This document shows, piece after piece, positions 7,352 to 13,455 of a stretch of DNA of 18,577 nt (within the stretch, counting starts at the first letter, position 1; the number at the start of each line of letters is the position of its first letter). The notes below the pieces were generated by a model. That model was not told the origin of the DNA and searched no databases. It worked only from the letters and a program-made list of their open reading frames with translations. Both the position numbers and the translations under genes were made by a program. Location: contig JAHJFW010000129.1 of the NCBI GenBank assembly GCA_018824765.1, positions 1-18,577 of the forward strand, given 5' to 3'. The stretch comes from Patescibacteria group bacterium (lineage in GTDB: Bacteria > Patescibacteriota > Patescibacteriia > 2-12-FULL-60-25).

Positions 7352-7396
7352 ATACTATGTATAGGAGATTATATGAGATATAAACAAGCTAGTCAA
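7345..7396 (-). promoter_or_regulatory. Promoter plus palindromic operator of the fic operon
   Basis: On the minus strand, TTGACT (7396-7391), a 17-nt spacer and TATAAT (7373-7368) form a near-consensus sigma-70 promoter. It should start about 10 nt before the fic ATG. A perfect 10-bp inverted repeat, ATCTCATATA (7345-7354) and TATATGAGAT (7370-7379), covers the start codon on one side and the -10 box on the other. A third, imperfect half-site (GTATAGGAG, 7359-7367) lies between them. Binding here would block transcription. The winged helix of Fic is the obvious candidate regulator. Confidence 0.75.
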
Positions 7397-7460
7397 GACG
7401 AGAAGTGAAAAATTGAAATTTTCCTTCAAAAACCCCAATATATGCACGAGAGGCGACCCG

Positions 7461-7545
7461 CGTGGTTCGAGTCCCACTTTCCCCGCCATGACAATTTAGT
7501 ATCGTGCAACCCACATGTCCAAAGGCGTTCGAGGTTTGTGCGGTA
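7461..7545 (+). repeat. tRNA-3'-end-like sequence and dispersed repeat, copy B
   Basis: Bases 7461-7487 look like a tRNA T-arm and acceptor end (GGTTCGAGTCCCAC then CCCCGCCA), but no 5' tRNA half is present upstream and the T-stem is imperfect. From 7483 the dispersed repeat follows: CCGCCATGACAATTTAGTAT, CGTGCAACCCACATG and the tail GGTTTGTGCGGT. The ACC-CACA / TGTG-c-GGT stem with a bulged C is preserved. A 76-residue minus-strand frame across this stretch is an antisense artefact. Confidence 0.72.
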
Positions 7546-7552
7546 ATAAAGG

Positions 7553-7574
7553 AACCGTCCGAAAGGACGGTTTT
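7553..7574 (+). terminator. Hairpin with T-run after repeat copy B
   Basis: AACCGTCC and GGACGGTT form a perfect 8-bp stem closed by a GAAA tetraloop, followed by TTTTG. It sits at the same relative place as the hairpin after copy A. Confidence 0.75.
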
Positions 7575-7692
7575 GTCATGGATTAGTTTTCCATCCTTTT
7601 GGCCGGAAGCTGAATACATGAGCGATTCGTAAAAGCAGCGATCAAGCCCCTATCTTTGGGGTGAACGAAATTTCAAAAAATAACCAAAAATA

Positions 7693-7721
7693 TTGCATTT
7701 TTCATCATCGTCAAATACAAT
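7693..7721 (+). promoter_or_regulatory. Promoter of the five-gene MAT/aaRS-like operon, giving a leaderless mRNA
   Basis: TTGCAT (7693-7698) and TACAAT (7716-7721) are separated by exactly 17 nt. The -10 box ends 7 nt before the ATG at 7729, so transcription should begin at or next to the start codon. This also argues against the in-frame TTG at 7693 as a start, since it lies in the -35 box. Confidence 0.72.
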
Positions 7722-7728
7722 AACGCGC

Positions 7729-8949
7729 ATGCATACACTCCTCTCACGCAAAGATTTTAATCAGGATTTTGAAATCATCGAAAGAAAAGGAACTGGCCAT
7801 CCAGATACGCTAGCAGATGCCCTCGCTGAGAAATTTTCTGCAAACTTCTCAAATTACTGCATGAAAAAATTCGGTGTGGTCTTGCACCATAATTTTGACA
7901 AATTAGGGCTTCTTGGGGGTTCTTCGCGCGTCAAATTCGGAGAAGGGCGCGTACTGAATCCAATCCGCGTTTTAATAAACGGCCGAGCATCGACGAAGTT
8001 CGCCCAAGAAACCATCCCCATCAAAGAACTTCTTACTTCTTGGACAAAGGAGTTTTTTATCGAGAAGCTTCCCTTTGTTGACCCAGATACAAATTTGGAA
8101 TTTCATTTCAACTTAAGTGTTCAAAGTAGCCCGGGGAAGACCTATGAAAAAGAAGCGGTTGGTGGGGCTCGCCAAAAATGGTTTGAGCCGGAAACTGTCG
8201 ATGATTTGCCCGAAGTAAAACAATTAACTGCCAATGATACATCACTCGGAGTCGGTTACGCACCCATGACGATACTGGAGCAGGCGACGCTCGCGATCGA
8301 ACAATTCTTAAATTCTCCTGAGCGAAAAATAGCAGACCCTTGGTTGGGTAGCGACATTAAAATCATGGCATGCCGGAATAAAAATAAGTTCTTTTTTACC
8401 ATGTGCATTCCTCAAATCGCGACATATGTACAAAATTATTCCGAATATGCAAAAAATATCAAAGCTGCAAAAGCTTACGTTGAAGACATTATGTATCGAT
8501 TCGGAATAGCTGATTTCGAATTAAGCATTAATACAAGAGATGATGAACAAAGGGGTGATTTCTATCTCACCGCAACCGGTTCGTCAATCGAAAGTGGTGA
8601 CGAGGGATTGGTCGGGAGAGGAAATCGAATCAACGGACTCATTACACCAACGCGGCCTATGAGCATGGAAGGATCCTGCGGAAAGAATCCCATATACCAT
8701 ATCGGAAAAATCTATTACGTGGCCGCCTTCGAATTGGCAAGGCGCGTTCATGAAAAATTCGGTATTCAGAACGAAGTGTATCTCGTCAGCCAGAGCGATA
8801 AGCCGCTGGTCGATCCATGGATCCTGGCAATCAATATCCCAAAAGAATTCACCGAAAGCGAATCTCTCAAGACCTTTCTACAGAATGAGGTTCAACAGAT
8901 ACCAGCGCTTTCGAAAAAAATTATCAGCGGGGTCGTTCAACTCTGCTAA
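7729..8949 (+). CDS. Archaeal-type S-adenosylmethionine synthetase (methionine adenosyltransferase)
   Basis: It would make SAM from methionine and ATP. The 406-residue protein (ATG at 7729) carries hallmarks of the archaeal AdoMet synthetase family (PF01941-type), not of bacterial MetK: IERKGTGHPDTLAD (17-30), ANDTSLGVGYAP (168-179), GDEGLVGRGNRINGLITP (290-307) and MSMEGSCGKNPIYHIGKIYY (311-330). Length is normal for the family. The ATG is preferred over the TTG at 7693 because of the promoter spacing. It is the first gene of the operon; the next ATG follows the stop after 5 nt. Archaeal-type MAT genes in bacteria are scattered and often lie in accessory loci, so horizontal origin is likely. 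Its natural partner here is the methyltransferase three genes downstream, which suggests a dedicated SAM supply. Core residues look intact and I expect it to be active. Confidence 0.9.
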   Translation: MHTLLSRKDFNQDFEIIERKGTGHPDTLADALAEKFSANFSNYCMKKFGVVLHHNFDKLGLLGGSSRVKFGEGRVLNPIRVLINGRASTKFAQETIPIKELLTSWTKEFFIEKLPFVDPDTNLEFHFNLSVQSSPGKTYEKEAVGGARQKWFEPETVDDLPEVKQLTANDTSLGVGYAPMTILEQATLAIEQFLNSPERKIADPWLGSDIKIMACRNKNKFFFTMCIPQIATYVQNYSEYAKNIKAAKAYVEDIMYRFGIADFELSINTRDDEQRGDFYLTATGSSIESGDEGLVGRGNRINGLITPTRPMSMEGSCGKNPIYHIGKIYYVAAFELARRVHEKFGIQNEVYLVSQSDKPLVDPWILAINIPKEFTESESLKTFLQNEVQQIPALSKKIISGVVQLC

Positions 8950-8954
8950 CGACG

Positions 8955-10130
8955 ATGGAACGCTACACGTCAGGAGGCGATGAAAAGATCCGATCAAAGA
9001 TTGATGATTTTATCGACCAGTTTCATCTTATCCTCGAAACGGAAGATAGCTTGAGACAACGCTACCGAATTGACGAGACTGTAATTGACGATGAAATAAA
9101 AAATAAATCCGAACAAGTTTTAAATTTGAACGAATCCGAAGACGTTGAACGATTTTTCGAAGGATATGAGCGACTGAAGCCAGAGCCGGTGCTTAGGCCG
9201 CCTGGAGAATCGACCGTTTTTACGACGGCTGGTGTACAGCGCGTCGAAAGCATGTTACGGGAGCGTGCGGAGATCGTGGGGAAAAAATTCCTCGTCGCGC
9301 AACCTGTTATTCGCAGTCAATATATGGATGCCGTAAAAGAAGGATTCTCAACCTCGTTCGTCGACGTTTCGATTGAGCACGTGAACGCCAAAATGGAAGA
9401 TTTCTTCAAAATATACAAACTGCTCTTAGCTCTCCTCATTAATCAAGGCGTTCCTTTACGAGACATCCGAGTGACAATCAGCGAATCTGCTGACCGATGG
9501 GGAAAGAAAAAAGTTACAAAAAATACAATCACACTCTATGCCCGAGAAGTCGAAGTCTCGGAATGCGTCTACGTGCCGGACTATCCGTTGGATGACGGGT
9601 CCAAAATCGCCATCGCGGACGGCTGTTTTGGTATGGAGCGTTTCAGTTGGGGTACTGGAAAACATTGCCACTATTATCAAGATTTTGATCAATTTTACAC
9701 CCCTGATCATGACCGAAACGATATCTCAGGCGTCATTGATGCAGTCAGGACGGGCGTATTGATGGCACGCGAAGGGGTCGTCCCCTCGCACAAAGATCCC
9801 GGATATCGATTACGCCAATGCATGACAAGATTTTTTTCACGGAGCAGATCAATGAGGCTCGACATCGAAAAACTTGTTTCCATAGCAGACGATTACTGGA
9901 CAAGATGGAGCGCCGAATCGACGTTAGATAAGGCATCCTTGCTGGAAATCGTGCGTAAAGAAATTGAGAGAGCTCACAATGTCGCTTTTCTGGGTGAATT
10001 CAAGAAACTCGGTGGGCCTGACATCTATTTGAACGTAAACCAAAACAGGTCCGCGTTCATTCTGCAACTTGAACGCTCAAGACCCGATCAGGCGGACATT
10101 ATTCAAAGAACTCTTCAAAATTTTCTATGA
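8955..10130 (+). CDS. Free-standing alanyl-tRNA-synthetase-like class II synthetase core
   Basis: A 391-residue protein resembling only the catalytic and helical part of AlaRS. It shows VFTTAGVQRVE (88-98; AlaRS FT.AGM region), a motif 2-like stretch with VIRSQYMDAVKEGF and SFVDVSIEHVNA (~118-145), the motif 3 signature GCFGMERFSWGTG (233-245, with the Glu-Arg typical of class II) and GVVPSHKDPGYRLRQCMTRF (284-303), which matches the AlaRS GVLPSNxGRGYVLRR helix. The editing (HxxxH) and C-Ala domains are absent, and the N-terminal ~85 residues are unlike AlaRS. It should therefore bind ATP and an amino acid, but whether it charges a tRNA is open. Comparable paralogues elsewhere activate amino acids for carrier proteins, modification or natural products. 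It lies 5 nt after the MAT gene and its stop overlaps the next ATG (ATGA). Confidence 0.82.
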   Translation: MERYTSGGDEKIRSKIDDFIDQFHLILETEDSLRQRYRIDETVIDDEIKNKSEQVLNLNESEDVERFFEGYERLKPEPVLRPPGESTVFTTAGVQRVESMLRERAEIVGKKFLVAQPVIRSQYMDAVKEGFSTSFVDVSIEHVNAKMEDFFKIYKLLLALLINQGVPLRDIRVTISESADRWGKKKVTKNTITLYAREVEVSECVYVPDYPLDDGSKIAIADGCFGMERFSWGTGKHCHYYQDFDQFYTPDHDRNDISGVIDAVRTGVLMAREGVVPSHKDPGYRLRQCMTRFFSRSRSMRLDIEKLVSIADDYWTRWSAESTLDKASLLEIVRKEIERAHNVAFLGEFKKLGGPDIYLNVNQNRSAFILQLERSRPDQADIIQRTLQNFL

Positions 10131-10783
10131 AGAATGGAAAACTCTTCCTCGGAGGGGGAGGCGACGCGGATACAAGCTTCGATTTCGATGAGCAATTTTT
10201 TTTCGAACTTCCCCGTCAGGCAAGTCTTCTATATATTCCCATCGCTTTGCGCCGTGAGTCGATAGGATACGAAGCTTGTATCGATTGGTTCTCCGCCCTG
10301 GTCGCGAGACATTCGGAAGGAAAAGAAATCGATTTTGAAACAGCTCTGGAGAATATACGGGTAACATCACTCGACAAATTTGATGCCGTATATATCGGGG
10401 GCGGAAATACATACCATCTCTTGGATTATGTAACTGAAGCGGGAATGAGAGAGCGTCTCGCGGAGTATGTGCAGGGAGGCGGAAGTATATACGGCGGAAG
10501 TGCGGGAGCGATAGTGCTCGGGAAAGATATACGCACCGTCGAAGACGAAAACCATCGAGGCAGCACGCACCACAACGGGTTGAATATGCTTGGAGGAATG
10601 TCCGTGCTCTGCCATTACCAGGATTCGATGAAAGAACATGCGGCATCTCTCGCCGCTTCATTACGTAGTCCGATTCTGGCAATTCCTGAAAATTCCGGCG
10701 TTATTTGGATCGGTAATCACATAGAGCGGTGCGTCGGAAAAATTTCTGAGTTCCAGCCAGACGGAACAGTGGGGCGCATCTAA
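10127..10783 (+). CDS. S51-family peptidase (dipeptidase E / cyanophycinase-like)
   Basis: A 218-residue hydrolase of the class-I-glutamine-amidotransferase-like S51 fold. Visible motifs are AVYIGGGNTYHLL (87-99), the nucleophile elbow GGSAGA with Ser125, a His in LCHY (His163, in the position of the PepE NPHY / cyanophycinase HF histidine) and IPENSGV (Glu188, in the place of the acidic residue). The triad therefore seems complete. Family members cleave Asp-X dipeptides (PepE) or beta-Asp-Arg cyanophycin, so they act on unusual or N-terminal aspartyl peptides. It has no signal peptide, so it should be cytosolic. The ATG overlaps the stop of the AlaRS-like gene by 4 bp, indicating translational coupling. 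In this operon it may process or detoxify a peptide made by the synthetase-like enzymes. Confidence 0.85.
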   Translation: MKNGKLFLGGGGDADTSFDFDEQFFFELPRQASLLYIPIALRRESIGYEACIDWFSALVARHSEGKEIDFETALENIRVTSLDKFDAVYIGGGNTYHLLDYVTEAGMRERLAEYVQGGGSIYGGSAGAIVLGKDIRTVEDENHRGSTHHNGLNMLGGMSVLCHYQDSMKEHAASLAASLRSPILAIPENSGVIWIGNHIERCVGKISEFQPDGTVGRI

Positions 10784-10791
10784 CAGACTGT

Positions 10792-11583
10792 ATGATCAAA
10801 GACGTCCAACGCCACTTTTCACGAATTGCGAATCGTTACACTCATCTGCGCACAACGGATAACGCTCCGATCGCATTCATCGAATCGTGGTTAAAAACGC
10901 GTCCCGTGTCAATTATAGCCGAAATCGGCTGCGGCGACGGGAGATATACAGCAAGGTTGCTCCAAAGTATACAAGGATATTCTTTCTTTTATAGCGTCGA
11001 TAAAAATAAAGCCATGCTCTCCCTGCTGAGCAAAAATTTAAAAAAGGGCGGTTTTAAAAACTTTAAAATAATACAAGCATCCGCGGAACACTTGCCCTTC
11101 GAGTCGAATTCTATCGATGCCCTGTTCATTTTTAATGCTATCCATCATTTTCAGCTGCCTCAATTCCTGGACGAATGCTCACGCTGTTTGAGAAATCACG
11201 GTCGAATATTTATATACACGCGCTTTAAAAATCAGAATTCTAGAAATATCTGGGGGAAATATTTCCCCTTGTTCCAAAAAAAAGAGACACGCCTGTTCAC
11301 GCTTAGCTTATTCCAGTCCACCATGAAAAAAGCACCGGGGCTACTCGTTGAGCATATCGAATACTTTCGCTTCCCACGCGTCGAAAACATCAATAGATTG
11401 AAAGAGCAGGCGCAGGGGAAACACTATTCAACGTTCAATTTATATACGGAGACGGAATTCAAACGATCCCTCATAACATTTATTGACAGGCTTCAAAAAC
11501 GCTTTCACGACGTGGATCGCATTTCGTGGCACGATGAAAATACGCTGATCATTCTTAAAAAAAATCCAAGTGATCCTCTATGA
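10792..11583 (+). CDS. Class I SAM-dependent methyltransferase
   Basis: A 263-residue protein of the Methyltransf_11/25 type. It has an N-terminal RHFSRIANRYTHLR segment typical of ubiE-like enzymes, motif I IAEIGCGDGRYTARLL (42-57), an acidic end of beta-2 (SVDKNKAML), the ASAEHLPFESNSIDALFIFN stretch that binds the adenine side, and NAIHHF after it. The C-terminal half (~140-263) should cover the substrate pocket; the substrate cannot be told. It starts 8 nt after the S51 gene and its stop overlaps the start of the GluRS-like gene. With a SAM synthetase at the head of the same operon, methylation is probably a committed step of this pathway and not a housekeeping reaction. Confidence 0.87.
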   Translation: MIKDVQRHFSRIANRYTHLRTTDNAPIAFIESWLKTRPVSIIAEIGCGDGRYTARLLQSIQGYSFFYSVDKNKAMLSLLSKNLKKGGFKNFKIIQASAEHLPFESNSIDALFIFNAIHHFQLPQFLDECSRCLRNHGRIFIYTRFKNQNSRNIWGKYFPLFQKKETRLFTLSLFQSTMKKAPGLLVEHIEYFRFPRVENINRLKEQAQGKHYSTFNLYTETEFKRSLITFIDRLQKRFHDVDRISWHDENTLIILKKNPSDPL

Positions 11584-12956
11584 ACGAAAAGCCCATAGAA
11601 AGAAAACAGCAAAACGATTCTAAGAAGAAACCTGTCGTAGTTCGCCTCGGAATGTCCCCCGTCGAAGGAAATAAAAACATCGGAGCGATCCGTTCTCATC
11701 TCTATAATTATTCACTCGCTCAGAGCGAAAAACAAAAAGGATCTGAAGGGAAGGTTATTTTTCGCGTAGATGACACCAATGCTGAAGAGCATAAGAAAGA
11801 GAAAGCATTGGAGCTCCTCCATTTTTTTAGCGATGTTCTTGGTTTCGAATTTGATGTTACGCCTGAAAATTCCCAAGAAACCATAGGGCAATCCGTTTAC
11901 CAATCTGAAAGACAGACGATTTATTCAAAATACATAGAAGAGCTGTTCGATAAAAAAATCGCTTTCGTAGACAAAGATTCCGGACTCGTTTTATTTGATA
12001 TTGAGCGATTTATCGACGAATATTCTGATACGTTTGAATTCGACGATGTTTTGAGAGGTAGAATTCTCGTCGACCTTGAAAAACGTCTCAAAAGTGGCCA
12101 AAAATATTTTCCTTTGATGCGCTCCGACCGAAGCGTGCTTTATCATCTCGCGACCGTTGTTGATGATGCCGAATTCGGAGTGACGCACGTCGTGCGAGGA
12201 CAAGACAAAATGCCCATCGTCGATTTTCAAGAGATGGTTCGCATCGCCCTTGGGTTCGAACCTAAAAAGTACCTCCATACGCCACTTCTACTAGATGAAC
12301 GCGGCAAAATGTTGGGAGGAGCTTCTAACTTTGATGATTTCATTCGAAAAGGAATTCTTCCTCAAGCGCTCGTCTCTTATCTCATCTCGTCCGGCTATGG
12401 ACGCTCCAACGTCGTCTATCCTTCCATTTCACAATTCCTTGAAACGTTCGACGCGAATAAAATCCATAGAGCAAATGGAAAATTTGATCCTGAAAAATTA
12501 GCGTCTCTGAACAAAAAACTGATCAAGACGATCACGCCCGACATTTACCTTGCTTCCGTCGAGTTGTATTTGGCAAAAAATCACGAAGACGCACTCGTTC
12601 AATCACTGGAGTCTGATGAAGCATTACAGAAGCTCTTAATATCACTACGGAGAGAACCGGAAGAAGCGGTAAGAATGATTCGATCTATCCTCTTTCCAAA
12701 TTTTGAAAAGCCTGATGAAGATGTTCGGGATGCTCTTCCGTGCATTTTTCGAGAAATGGAGTCTTATCCAGACGTTTTTCCTTCATGTGAGGTGCTTAGA
12801 TTAAAAAAAGATACTTTCTTCAAAGCGATGAGCTGGTTGCTTGTCGGTAAACAAACATTTCCTGATATCAATGCCGTCTATGCCTACCTCAAATCGCGCC
12901 AAACGCTACAGGATCGACTCAAGGTCGCAGAGAATACATTGATAATACGTTCTTAA
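11580..12956 (+). CDS. Glutamyl-tRNA-synthetase-like class I protein with altered signature motifs
   Basis: A 458-residue GluRS paralogue. Family features are VRLGMSPVEGNKNIGAIRSHLYN (21-43, the HIGH region, but Asn-Ile-Gly replaces His-Ile-Gly), FRVDDTNAEE (61-70; GluRS RIEDTD), VVDDAEFGVTHVVRGQDKMP (183-202; GluRS VVDDHLMGITHVIRGEDH) and PLLLDERGKMLGGAS (235-249), where the KMSKS-type loop KLSKR is reduced to KMLGG. A helical anticodon-domain-like part follows (~300-458). The losses in both ATP-binding signatures suggest weak or changed adenylation: it may bind Glu-tRNA or a tRNA-like substrate instead of charging it. It has an extra basic N-terminus (KQQNDSKKK). The start overlaps the methyltransferase stop (ATGA). 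It is too long for GluQ-RS and too divergent to be the housekeeping GltX. Confidence 0.82.
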   Translation: MNEKPIERKQQNDSKKKPVVVRLGMSPVEGNKNIGAIRSHLYNYSLAQSEKQKGSEGKVIFRVDDTNAEEHKKEKALELLHFFSDVLGFEFDVTPENSQETIGQSVYQSERQTIYSKYIEELFDKKIAFVDKDSGLVLFDIERFIDEYSDTFEFDDVLRGRILVDLEKRLKSGQKYFPLMRSDRSVLYHLATVVDDAEFGVTHVVRGQDKMPIVDFQEMVRIALGFEPKKYLHTPLLLDERGKMLGGASNFDDFIRKGILPQALVSYLISSGYGRSNVVYPSISQFLETFDANKIHRANGKFDPEKLASLNKKLIKTITPDIYLASVELYLAKNHEDALVQSLESDEALQKLLISLRREPEEAVRMIRSILFPNFEKPDEDVRDALPCIFREMESYPDVFPSCEVLRLKKDTFFKAMSWLLVGKQTFPDINAVYAYLKSRQTLQDRLKVAENTLIIRS

Positions 12957-12988
12957 TTTTTCTCTTACTTAGTTTCCAACTTTTATCG

Positions 12989-13008
12989 TAACGAGTTCGT
13001 TAAATTTT
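12989..13008 (+). terminator. Weak hairpin after the five-gene operon
   Basis: TAACGA and TCGTTA (12989-13002) form a short stem followed by AATTTTCTT. Stability is low, so this is a tentative terminator 32 nt after the last stop codon. Confidence 0.35.
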
Positions 13009-13208
13009 CTTGCGACATGTAATTATCGAGCGATTTTCTTGGGCAGGCATTCACCGATTACTGAACCCGTTTAATGATAGCTCATATGAGATTGCATGAG
13101 ATTTGGCCGGATATGCTGCCCGTGGACATAACACGAAAAATCTCAACTCTAAACAACACAACAAAAAAATAGCTCGGTTGAGATCAATTTCAACATTGAG
13201 GCAAGAGA
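13009..13208. other. Intergenic DNA without a recognised gene
   Basis: About 200 bp between the operon end and the repeat region. It holds no credible reading frame; a short minus-strand frame across it runs into repeat sequence. I see nothing else I can name. Confidence 0.5.
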
Positions 13209-13233
13209 ACTTAGTATCGGATGACCCACTTAG
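13209..13233 (+). repeat. Partial extra copy (C') of the dispersed repeat
   Basis: ACTTAGTATCG followed by ACCCACTTAG resembles the AATTTAGTATCG / ACCCACATG core of the complete copy that starts 53 nt downstream. It is cut short before the second half of the stem and runs directly into a tRNA T-arm-like sequence. Confidence 0.5.
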
Positions 13234-13320
13234 TTCGAATCCCTCCATCTCCGCCATGACAATTTAGTATCGTGCAACCCACATGCCTCGGCATGTGCGG
13301 AATCTGTGCACTAAACTGCG
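13233..13320 (+). repeat. tRNA-3'-end-like sequence and dispersed repeat, copy C
   Basis: Bases 13233-13256 (GTTCGAATCCCTCC then TCTCCGCCA) resemble a tRNA T-loop and acceptor end without any 5' half. From 13251 the repeat follows: CCGCCATGACAATTTAGTAT, CGTGCAACCCACATGC, a CTCG loop, then GCATGTGCGG. The stem CACATGC/GCATGTG is longer here than in copies A and B, but the bulged C before GG is kept. The loop sequence differs while the pairing is retained, which points to a structure that matters. Confidence 0.72.
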
Positions 13321-13375
13321 ACCAAGAAACGGGGTCATGTCCCACGCGTGTCCGGTTAAGTCTTTCACCATCATA

Positions 13376-13405
13376 AAAACAGCTCTTCGTTGAGCCGTTT
13401 TTTTG
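13376..13405 (+). terminator. Intrinsic terminator inside the IS4 element, before its transposase
   Basis: AAAACAGCTC and GAGCCGTTTT pair with a single A/C mismatch around TTCGTT, followed by a T-run. It would stop readthrough from outside into the transposase gene, a known safeguard of some IS elements. Confidence 0.7.
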
Positions 13406-13455
13406 AAAAAAAGCATTTTTCGATTTGAATTTTATCTGTGCAATACTTGGTGTAT

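Noticed and set aside
7461..7487. Complete tRNA gene at copy B (and at copy C, 13233-13256)
   Set aside because: Only a T-arm and acceptor 3' side are visible. No matching 5' acceptor, D-arm or anticodon arm lies upstream, and the T-stem is imperfect.
7389..7619. 76-codon minus-strand frame near repeat copy B
   Set aside because: It translates the antisense of tRNA-like and repeat sequence (HVGCTILNCHGG), shared with other repeat copies, with no start signal. A typical annotation artefact.
7693..7728. TTG at 7693 as start of the SAM synthetase
   Set aside because: The TTG is part of the -35 box of a well-spaced promoter. The ATG at 7729 starts at the usual N-terminus of the family.
10125..10682. 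185-codon minus-strand frame opposite the S51 gene
   Set aside because: The plus-strand gene has intact S51 motifs and coupled spacing in the operon. The antisense frame has no motif.
11580..12956. Housekeeping glutamyl-tRNA synthetase
   Set aside because: HIGH and KMSKS equivalents are both altered, and the gene is embedded in an accessory operon.
3751..13320. Integron attC sites as the explanation of the dispersed repeats
   Set aside because: No GTTRRRY / RYYYAAC core boxes could be found at the repeat ends and no integrase is in the window. A hairpin with a bulge alone is not enough.
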